Of a DNA stretch of 55,460 bases, positions 48,674-55,460 are shown in pieces. Location: positions 1 through 55,460 of the forward strand of contig NZ_RXIU01000004.1 of assembly GCF_004217665.1 (NCBI RefSeq), given 5' to 3'. Source of the stretch: Candidatus Magnetaquicoccus inordinatus (GTDB lineage Bacteria; Pseudomonadota; Magnetococcia; Magnetococcales; Magnetaquicoccaceae). The translations under genes were made by a program, and so were the position numbers. How positions within the stretch are numbered: the stretch's first letter is position 1; each line of letters opens with the position of its first letter. A model generated the notes under the pieces. The model was not told where the DNA came from. It worked only from the letters and a program-made list of their open reading frames with translations, and did not search any database.

Positions 48674-49783
48674 TCAGACATTAAAGCGAAAGTGCATGCA
48701 ATCCCCATCGCTGACCACATATTCCCGCCCTTCCAGACGAAATTTTCCCTTCTCCTTGGCCCCCTGCTCCCCTTTGCAGGCAATCATGTCGGTAAAGGCG
48801 ATCACCTCGGCACGAATAAAACCACGTTGAAAATCAGAATGAATCGCCCCGGCCGCATCATAGGCGGTCGCCCCATGTTTGACAGTCCAGGCCCGCACCT
48901 CTTTGGGCCCCACCGTAAAAAAGGTCATCAAACCCAACAAATCATAAGCCTGATGCACCAGACGATCCAAACCGGACTCCTCCAACCCCAAATCTTCCAA
49001 AAAGAGTTGCCGCTCGGACACATCCAACTCACCCATTTCCGCCTCAATACGGCCACAAATGGCTACCACTCCCGCACCCTGCTGCACAGCCAAGCGACGC
49101 ACGGCATCCACCATTGCATGCCCCCCCTCCTGTTGCGCCTGCAGCAACTCGCTCTCCGCCACATTGCACACATACATGACCGGTTTGCTGGTCAATAAAA
49201 AGAGATCTTTCAGCCCACCCTGCTCCTCTGCCGTCAATCCCTGCAAACGAATCGGTCTCCCCTCATTCAGCCCCTGCGCCACCTTTTGATACAACTGTTC
49301 CAGCAGTTTGGCCTCTTTTTCGCCCACTTTGGCCTTTTTGCTGATGTTCGCCAGACGCTTCTCTACCGCCGCCAAATCGGCCAACATCAACTCTGTCTCA
49401 ATCACCTGGATGTCGGTTACCGGATCCACCCGCCCCTGCACATGGGTAATATCATCATCGACAAAACAGCGCACCACATGGGCCACCGCATCCACCTGAC
49501 GGATATGACCCAAAAACTGGTTGCCCAACCCCTCCCCTTGACTTGCCCCCTTGACCAAACCGGCAATGTCCACAAACTCCATCACCGTGGGCACCACCCG
49601 CTGTGGCTTGGCCAACGCCACTAAAGCATCCAATCGCGGATCCCGAACTGCCACTACCCCCACATTGGGCTCAATCGTACAAAAAGGATAGTTGGCCATC
49701 TCGGCCCCGGCTGCCGTCAAGGCATTAAAAATGGTAGACTTGCCCACATTAGGCAAACCAACAATTCCACATTGCAAGGACAT
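48674..49783 (-). CDS. ychF: Redox-regulated ATPase YchF (Obg family)
   Basis: The start is set at MSLQCGIVGLPNVGKST, with GAGAG just upstream; this gives 369 residues, near the family's usual 363-366. The P-loop is GLPNVGKST; G3 is DIAGLVKGAS; a central coiled coil and a C-terminal TGS domain ending in MHFRFNV follow. YchF prefers ATP and binds ribosomes. It is part of prs-rplY-pth-ychF, a common proteobacterial run. Confidence 0.96.
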   Translation of the reverse strand: MSLQCGIVGLPNVGKSTIFNALTAAGAEMANYPFCTIEPNVGVVAVRDPRLDALVALAKPQRVVPTVMEFVDIAGLVKGASQGEGLGNQFLGHIRQVDAVAHVVRCFVDDDITHVQGRVDPVTDIQVIETELMLADLAAVEKRLANISKKAKVGEKEAKLLEQLYQKVAQGLNEGRPIRLQGLTAEEQGGLKDLFLLTSKPVMYVCNVAESELLQAQQEGGHAMVDAVRRLAVQQGAGVVAICGRIEAEMGELDVSERQLFLEDLGLEESGLDRLVHQAYDLLGLMTFFTVGPKEVRAWTVKHGATAYDAAGAIHSDFQRGFIRAEVIAFTDMIACKGEQGAKEKGKFRLEGREYVVSDGDCMHFRFNV

Positions 49784-49823
49784 GGCTCTCTCTTGATCAA
49801 ACGGCTGAAAGTCATTGAGAAAT

Positions 49824-50441
49824 TCAGGAGATAGCACTCGCTCCGACTGCAGAGGAGGGCCCAGGAGAATTGTACACGCTATTCATCGCTCCTGGCAAAT
49901 CTCCCTTTAGAATGAATAACAACGCCGCAGGCAACCGATCCAAAACCGGATGCAAAGAGTTGCGTTCGGCACTGTTGAAAGGAGATAACACATAATGGGC
50001 AGGCTCCACCCCGGCGGGCGGTCGGCCTATCCCTAAACGGACCCGCACAAAATCCGCCGATCCCAATACCTGCTGAATCGAGCGCAAACCGTTGTGGCCA
50101 CCATGCCCACCACCACGCTTGATGCGGATTCGCCCCGCTTCCAGATCCAGATCATCATGAAAAACAATAACCTGCTCTGGCGATAACTTGAAAAAACGGG
50201 CCGCCGCCCCCACAGCATTGCCCGCCAGATTCATATAGGTCTCCGGCAACAACCAACCTACCCGCAAACCATGCGCACGCCCCTCGCCAAAACGTCCCTC
50301 AAAACGTCGGCCTGCCGCCGCCAAAGAGAGCTCTGTCGCCAGCTTCTCTACTGCCATCCAACCCAAATTATGCCGCGTCTCCCGGTATTTTTCCCCAGGA
50401 TTTCCCAGTCCTACCAACAGGACTCTGTTTTCGTCACTCAT
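49824..50441 (-). CDS. pth: Peptidyl-tRNA hydrolase
   Basis: The start MSDENRVLLVGLGNPG gives 205 residues. Catalytic His is in TRHNLGW; the substrate-contacting residues NLAGN, FHDDLDL and GGGHGGHNGLRS are conserved. It frees tRNA from peptidyl-tRNA that drops off the ribosome. The ~15-residue glycine/serine C-terminal tail is variable. It lies 57 bases downstream of rplY. Confidence 0.96.
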   Translation of the reverse strand: MSDENRVLLVGLGNPGEKYRETRHNLGWMAVEKLATELSLAAAGRRFEGRFGEGRAHGLRVGWLLPETYMNLAGNAVGAAARFFKLSPEQVIVFHDDLDLEAGRIRIKRGGGHGGHNGLRSIQQVLGSADFVRVRLGIGRPPAGVEPAHYVLSPFNSAERNSLHPVLDRLPAALLFILKGDLPGAMNSVYNSPGPSSAVGASAIS

Positions 50442-50498
50442 GGACAACCCTCCTCCCAAGCCAGGAAGAGGGTTGCTCCCTGAGCCACTCTATGCGGA

Positions 50499-51092
50499 TT
50501 AACCAGCAGCACCCTCATCAACCACTTCTGCACGTACTGCCACCACAGTCACAATGGTCATATCCTCTTCACCACGCGCCTCGACTCCGTCCGGCAGCTT
50601 GACATCCTGAATGTGAATCGAATGGCCGATATCCAGTTTGGCAACAGAAACCTCAATATAGTCAGGCACATTACCAGCCAAGCAGGCAATATCCAACTCG
50701 CGATGAATAATTTGCAAAATACCGCCCGCCTTCACACCAGGACACTTATCCTCACCAACCAGGTGGATCGGAATGGCAATCTCGATCTCATGGTTGGGAT
50801 CAAAACGCACAAAATCCACATGTTCGGCAAGTCCGCTTAAGGGATGGACCTGATAGCCACGCATCATGACCATGTTGCGGTTGCTGCCGTCGATAACCAA
50901 CTCTTGCGGATGGGTACGCAAACCGCTCTTCTCACGCGCCAACAAATCTTCCCACTCTTTGGCGTTCAGGGACAAATTGATATTTGCTTGCCCCGCACCA
51001 TACAACACTGCCGGAAGAGCTCCTTCACGACGCAGCTTGCGGGCCACCCCCTTGCCGGTCCCGTAACGTGTTCTTGCATTGATCACTGCCAT
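50499..51092 (-). CDS. rplY: 50S ribosomal protein L25/Ctc-type
   Basis: The start MAVINARTRYGTGKG gives 197 residues, the long two-domain Ctc form. The L25 domain (LRREGALPAVLYGAG) binds 5S rRNA. The C-terminal beta domain (residues ~95-190, DIGHSIHIQDVKLPDGVE) is absent from short enterobacterial L25. It is paired with prs and pth as in many bacteria. Confidence 0.95.
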   Translation of the reverse strand: MAVINARTRYGTGKGVARKLRREGALPAVLYGAGQANINLSLNAKEWEDLLAREKSGLRTHPQELVIDGSNRNMVMMRGYQVHPLSGLAEHVDFVRFDPNHEIEIAIPIHLVGEDKCPGVKAGGILQIIHRELDIACLAGNVPDYIEVSVAKLDIGHSIHIQDVKLPDGVEARGEEDMTIVTVVAVRAEVVDEGAAG

Positions 51093-51198
51093 TGTTCTTC
51101 TCCTCTGCACGTCATCCTTATCTCTTCAGCATGAAGAGACACCCTGCACACCGGCCTCCAGGGGTGCCGGCTGTGCATTCTCTCAAACCAACCTACTC

Positions 51199-52143
51199 CT
51201 ACACAAACAAAGAGCTTACCGACTCCTCGTCACTGATACGGCGAATCGCCTCACCCAGCAAACCGGAAACCGTATGATATTTAATCTTGCTGCTTCCTGC
51301 CGCCGCCTCTGGCTGCGCTATGGTATCGGTCACTAAAACCTGCTCCAGAATGGATGATTCGATACGCTCCACAGCCGGACCCGACAACACACCATGGGTA
51401 CACACTGCCGACACCGAATGGGCTCCACGCTCCATCAGCGCCTCTGCCGCCTTGACCAAAGTGCCCGCCGTATCCACCATATCATCAACCAAAATACACT
51501 CTTTGCCTTCCACCTCTCCGATAATATGGTGCACGGCCGCCACATTGGCTGCCGGGCGCCGCTTGTCGATAATTGCCAAATCCACATCCAGGCGCTTGGC
51601 ATAGGAACGGGCACGCACCACACCACCCACATCAGGAGAGATCACCATCGCATTGTTGAATCCCTGGCGGCGTACCGCCCCCAACAATACAGGCGTCGCA
51701 TAGATATTATCCACCGGCATATTGAAAAAGCCCTGGATCTGACCTGCATGCAAATCCAAAGTCAAGACGCGACTCACCCCGGCTGCATCCAACAGATCGG
51801 CAACCAATTTGGCGGTGATTGGCGTTCTTCCGGCCTCTTTCCGATCCTGTCGCGAATAGCCAAAATAGGGAATAACGGCAGTGATCCGCCCAGCCGAGGC
51901 ACGCCGCAAGGCATCCACCATGATCAACAACTCCATCAGATGATCATTGGCTGGCGATGAGGTGGACTGGATGACAAATACATCCCTGCCGCGAACATTT
52001 TCATCAATCTGCACAAAAATTTCCCCATCCGAAAAACGACGGATGGTCACATGCGCCAACACAACTGACAGATACTCTGCTATCCGCCGTCCCAATTCAG
52101 GATTGGAGGTGCCGGCAAAAATTTTCATTTTTTCTATAGACAT
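51199..52143 (-). CDS. prs: Ribose-phosphate pyrophosphokinase
   Basis: The ATG at 52143 gives 314 residues starting [18 protein letters not shown]; a second ATG five codons later would give the shorter common N-terminus. The PRPP-site motif [16 protein letters not shown] ([11 protein letters not shown]), the flexible-loop segment KRRPAANVA and the FGYSRQDRK motif are present. It makes PRPP from ribose 5-phosphate and ATP for nucleotide, His and Trp synthesis. The TTGAG ahead of the start is a weak ribosome site. Confidence 0.96.
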   Translation of the reverse strand: MSIEKMKIFAGTSNPELGRRIAEYLSVVLAHVTIRRFSDGEIFVQIDENVRGRDVFVIQSTSSPANDHLMELLIMVDALRRASAGRITAVIPYFGYSRQDRKEAGRTPITAKLVADLLDAAGVSRVLTLDLHAGQIQGFFNMPVDNIYATPVLLGAVRRQGFNNAMVISPDVGGVVRARSYAKRLDVDLAIIDKRRPAANVAAVHHIIGEVEGKECILVDDMVDTAGTLVKAAEALMERGAHSVSAVCTHGVLSGPAVERIESSILEQVLVTDTIAQPEAAAGSSKIKYHTVSGLLGEAIRRISDEESVSSLFV

Positions 52144-52394
52144 TGTGCTCAACCAGAGTGTGTTGACTCCTACTGACCCAACCAGATAAAGCAGTTGACC
52201 GGCATGCCAACTTGCCGTCCCATAAACGCCAGCAACAAAATCCCGGCACGATACACCACATCCTCACCATTGGCAATGGCCTAGAGAGAAATTGATTTTT
52301 TTCAATAGAGCTGCAGCACAAAATATGACACAATCCTTTTTTTGCTTCCTCGAAAGATTCTCCAGCCCATCAACCCGCTTTTCATTGCTAAATA

Positions 52395-55337
52395 ATGCAA
52401 TATCGACAGGTGTTTGCCCTTTATCTCCTCTTGTCGGCACTCGTTGCTGAGGTGCGCAAGCGGCTCCGCTCTCCCGCCTGCCCTTTGCCGATGGGAGCTG
52501 TTTTTTTGTCGCTTCTGCTGTTGCTGCTACCCGCAACCAGTCAAGCAGAGAGCTCTCCCCCCCCTTTGATGCTCTCACCACAACTCAAAGGCATCTCTGC
52601 CACCAGCCACATCCTTATCCTGGAAGATCCCCATCGCGCTCTTACCCTGGATGAGATTCGTCTGCCCGAATATCAAAAAAAATTTCAGCCTATTGGCTCT
52701 ATCAGCAGCCGTGGCATTTCTGCCTCTGCCTGGTGGGTCAGCCTGCAACTGCATAACCCAACCGACAAACCGATTCGCTGGTTGCTGCATGTTTATCATC
52801 CCACCATCGATTTTCTCGACATCAGCCACAGCGTTGACCAGCAAAACAGTACAACCTGGCACCTGGGCGATCACCGCCCCTTCAGCAATCGCCCTCTGGC
52901 CTATGAAACGCCTGTCATTCCGATAGAAACAGCCGCGCATGCCACCAGTCAACTCTATTTGCGTTATGCCTTTGAGCTTGGTGGCGCCATCGATACGGAA
53001 CTGCTGATTTGGGACCACTCCTCTTTTGCCGAACATCGCGACCATTATGGTATCCTGGTCGGAGCCTATACAGGAACCCTGATCTTTATCACCCTCTACA
53101 ACCTTTTTATTTTTCTCTCCACGCGCATGCGGGAGTATCTGTGGTATGTCATTTATCTTGCGGTCTATGTCATCGCCGTCCTGGCCATCTCCGGGATTGG
53201 TCATCGTTATCTCTATCCCGATTCCCTCTGGCTGACCGATCATTTTCCCACCATCATGCTCTGTTTGTCGGTGATTCTCGGCACACAATTTACCCGCGTT
53301 TTTCTCAACATACCGGTTGCTGACCCGCTCTTTAACCGACTCCTGCTCTGGTTCATGAGCGCAATGGCTCTGGCCACCGCCGCTACCATCACCCCCTGGC
53401 GTCTCATTGCTCTGCAGTTTGCTTTTCCTCTCAGCATGCTTACGTTTCTGTTGATTCTGACCAGCAGCATCCGCCTCTGGCGACAAGGTGTGCGCAAAGC
53501 CCGATGGACCACCGTTGCCTGGGGACTCCTTATTTTTGGTGTCGCCTTCAATTGGGGACGCTACTTGGGCTTTGTGCCAACCTCTCTGCTGACCCTGTGG
53601 GGCGGTCGCATTGCCAGTTGTCTGGAGGCTGCTCTGCTCTCCTTCGCCCTGGCTGACCATATCAACATCCTCCGCCAGGAAAAAGATCGGGCGGTGCAAC
53701 GCGAACGAGAAACCATCCTGCGCACCAATCTCGACCTGGAACATAAAGTCCTGGAACGCACCCAGGATCTGCACCAAAACAATCAAGAGTTGGCCAAAGG
53801 ACGCGAACTGCTCCGCGCCACCCTGGAAGCAACCCACGATGGCATCCTGGTGGTAGCCAGCGACGGAACCATCACCCATTGCAACCACCATTTTCTGCGC
53901 CTCTTTCACTTCCCGGCTGCCAGCCTTTTGCCTGGCAACTCCCAGCAATGGAACCAAGTCATCAGCAAACACTTGACCGATCCCTACTTGTTTGCCGACA
54001 AGCTCTCCCCCTCCTATCAACCTGTTGGTGATGATCGCAACATATTGCCCTGCAAAAATGGACAATTAATCGAATGTTACTCCGTTCCCCTGCTCAAAGA
54101 GGGATCCCGTATCGGTCGTGTCTGGAACTTTACCGATGTCACCCAACAAAAACAGTATGAGACCCAGCTTCTGCAAGCCCGACAGGAGGCAGAAGCGGCC
54201 AATCGCAGCAAAAGCATCTTTCTTGCCTCCATGAGCCATGAAATCCGTACCCCGCTCAATGGCATCCTGGGCATGGCCGAACTGCTTGCCGATCTGCCAC
54301 TCCCCGAACAGGGCCGAGAATACAGCCTTACCATTTTAAGCTCCGGTCGCTCTCTGCTGCATATTCTCAACGATCTCTTGGATTATACAAAAATTGAGGC
54401 AGAAAAACTGCACCTGGAACATATCCCCCTTGATCTGCACCGCCTGCTGCATGATATTGCCGCACTTTTCCAGCAATTGGCGAAAAAAAACAGCCTGCAA
54501 TTTCAACTGCACATCGATCCAGCATTGCCTGTCTGGATCCTCGGCGACCCAACCCGTTTGCGTCAGATCCTGGTCAATTTGCTGGCCAACGCCATTAAAT
54601 TTACTCCGCAAGGAGAGGTAAGCCTCTCCTCCTCTCTTGTGCAGGGCAACTCTTTTACCCCACAGTTGCTCTTTACTGTCCGCGATACCGGCATCGGTAT
54701 TGCCGCCGAACAATTTGACAGCATATTCCGCTCTTACGAACAGGCCAATGCCAGCACCACCAGACAATATGGCGGCACTGGACTAGGCTTGGCCATCACC
54801 CAACAACTGACGCACTTGATGGCAGGACACATCGAAGTGGCAAGCCAACTGCAGGCAGGATCTACTTTTCGGGTGATCATTCCCTGCCACTCCTGTGATC
54901 CGCCAGCAGATCTCTCTACCCCAACAGAGTCGGGACTATCCACCCTACCCATCCCCAGCAATAGCCATATCCTGGTGGTGGAAGATGACCCCATCAATAG
55001 GGCAGTGATGCGCGGCATGCTCAAACGCTGGCCCATACAGGTGACTTTTGCCCATGATGGCCGCCAGGCAATCGAATTACTGTCGCAAAACAGCTATAAC
55101 CTTATCTTTATGGATTGCCAAATGCCAGAACTGGATGGCTATAGCACCTGCCGCACCCTGCGGGCCATGGAAGAGAGCCTGGGGCGTCATACCCCGGTTG
55201 TGGCCCTGACTGCCTTTGCCATGCGCGACGATCGCGAAAAATGTCTGGCTGCCGGTATGGATGACTATTTATCCAAACCTGTCTCCTGGCGGGAAATTCG
55301 CGCTGCCCTGCAACGCTGGCTATCTGCCGGGCCGTGA
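52395..55337 (+). CDS. Hybrid sensor histidine kinase with 7TMR-DISM sensor
   Basis: The 980-residue frame is used; a start at codon 33 (MGAVFLSLLLLLLPATSQA) would place a clean signal peptide first, and neither has a good ribosome site. Order: periplasmic 7TMR-DISMED2-like domain (~75-210), seven membrane segments (~217-425), coiled coil, PAS (~470-580), HisKA with phospho-His615 in MSHEIRTPLNG, HATPase with Asn732 (NLLANAIKF) and the GTGLGLAI box, then a receiver with Asp864/Asp865, phospho-acceptor Asp907 and Lys961. The 7TMR-DISM class typically senses carbohydrates or periplasmic ligands. No output regulator is adjacent, so the phosphorelay partner is outside the window. Confidence 0.93.
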   Translation: MQYRQVFALYLLLSALVAEVRKRLRSPACPLPMGAVFLSLLLLLLPATSQAESSPPPLMLSPQLKGISATSHILILEDPHRALTLDEIRLPEYQKKFQPIGSISSRGISASAWWVSLQLHNPTDKPIRWLLHVYHPTIDFLDISHSVDQQNSTTWHLGDHRPFSNRPLAYETPVIPIETAAHATSQLYLRYAFELGGAIDTELLIWDHSSFAEHRDHYGILVGAYTGTLIFITLYNLFIFLSTRMREYLWYVIYLAVYVIAVLAISGIGHRYLYPDSLWLTDHFPTIMLCLSVILGTQFTRVFLNIPVADPLFNRLLLWFMSAMALATAATITPWRLIALQFAFPLSMLTFLLILTSSIRLWRQGVRKARWTTVAWGLLIFGVAFNWGRYLGFVPTSLLTLWGGRIASCLEAALLSFALADHINILRQEKDRAVQRERETILRTNLDLEHKVLERTQDLHQNNQELAKGRELLRATLEATHDGILVVASDGTITHCNHHFLRLFHFPAASLLPGNSQQWNQVISKHLTDPYLFADKLSPSYQPVGDDRNILPCKNGQLIECYSVPLLKEGSRIGRVWNFTDVTQQKQYETQLLQARQEAEAANRSKSIFLASMSHEIRTPLNGILGMAELLADLPLPEQGREYSLTILSSGRSLLHILNDLLDYTKIEAEKLHLEHIPLDLHRLLHDIAALFQQLAKKNSLQFQLHIDPALPVWILGDPTRLRQILVNLLANAIKFTPQGEVSLSSSLVQGNSFTPQLLFTVRDTGIGIAAEQFDSIFRSYEQANASTTRQYGGTGLGLAITQQLTHLMAGHIEVASQLQAGSTFRVIIPCHSCDPPADLSTPTESGLSTLPIPSNSHILVVEDDPINRAVMRGMLKRWPIQVTFAHDGRQAIELLSQNSYNLIFMDCQMPELDGYSTCRTLRAMEESLGRHTPVVALTAFAMRDDREKCLAAGMDDYLSKPVSWREIRAALQRWLSAGP

Positions 55338-55391
55338 CCGGCTTCCTGCACAGAGCAAGCGCATTGAAAATCAATAAATTATTATGGAGGT

Positions 55392-55438
55392 CCAGGAGGA
55401 GATTATCTCCTCCTGGTGGGTGCAGGGCAAAGCCCTGC
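55392..55438 (+). terminator. Two tandem hairpins after sensor kinase
   Basis: The first has 11-bp perfect arms (CCAGGAGGAGA and TCTCCTCCTGG) around TTA. The second, 5 bases later, has 7-bp arms (GCAGGGC and GCCCTGC) around AAA. Together they could terminate the kinase transcript. The GGGC-AAA-GCCC cap style recalls the 1278-1315 hairpin, so this may be a member of a dispersed repeat family. Confidence 0.55.
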
Positions 55439-55460
55439 TGAAAATGTGCGGCGTTTCACA

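Noticed and set aside
52144-52394. tRNA-Gln or ispE remnant upstream of prs, as in many proteobacteria
   Set aside because: No cloverleaf or kinase-like frame was found in the 251 bases.
52575-54065. Long minus-strand open frame (496 codons) opposite the sensor kinase
   Set aside because: It has no recognisable domain, is rich in Gly/Gln/Lys with odd composition, and lies antisense to an unambiguous multi-domain kinase.

Overview
The window reads as chromosomal DNA of a proteobacterium (Pseudomonadota). It has the proteobacterial layout secE-nusG-rplKAJL-rpoBC-rpsLG-fusA-tufA-S10-spc-alpha, two tuf genes, an oxygen-independent ubiquinone pathway pair (UbiU/UbiV) with UbiK, UbiX and an IalB-family protein. 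An early-branching alphaproteobacterial or Magnetococcia-like lineage is my guess from gene content alone; no 16S rRNA gene is present to confirm it.

Layout. 1-1251 (+): the 3' end of thiG, a small HybE-like protein coupled to it, and a small lipoprotein with its own promoter and terminator. 1316-2032 holds no convincing gene, but it is dense in hairpins and carries a minus-strand intrinsic terminator. 2033-3373 (-): a periplasmic L,D-transpeptidase. 3395-35443 (-): one almost unbroken block of translation and transcription genes. In transcription order it runs tRNA-Tyr, tRNA-Gly, tRNA-Thr, tufB, rpmG, tRNA-Trp, secE, nusG, rplK, rplA, rplJ, rplL, rpoB, rpoC, rpsL, rpsG, fusA, tufA, rpsJ and then the S10, spc and alpha genes to rplQ. 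It ends at a strong terminator at 3400-3458. Visible promoters lie ahead of tRNA-Tyr and rpsL, and a large hairpin separates rplL from rpoB.

35458-38152: a redox module, with an XRE-cupin regulator divergent from a 2-Cys peroxiredoxin, an iron superoxide dismutase and an IalB-family exported protein. 38391-43766 (-): a ComM-type AAA ATPase, then the ubiU-ubiV-ubiK-aldehyde dehydrogenase cluster. 44048-45151 (+): a membrane-anchored or exported ankyrin-repeat protein.

45424-48021 (+) is the clear outlier. It is a single AT-rich gene of 865 codons encoding an NLR-like (NB-ARC/STAND) ATPase with an RX5H motif in its N-terminal region and a TPR-like C-terminus. It lies between housekeeping genes and is the best candidate for a horizontally acquired immune-type protein. 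48034-52143 (-): a housekeeping run prs-rplY-pth-ychF-ubiX. 52395-55337 (+): a 7TMR-DISM hybrid sensor kinase, followed by two tandem hairpins at the window edge.

Together the window is mostly core genome, with accessory interest at 45.1-48.0 kb and at 1.3-2.0 kb. All calls come from reading the sequence; no database search was possible.
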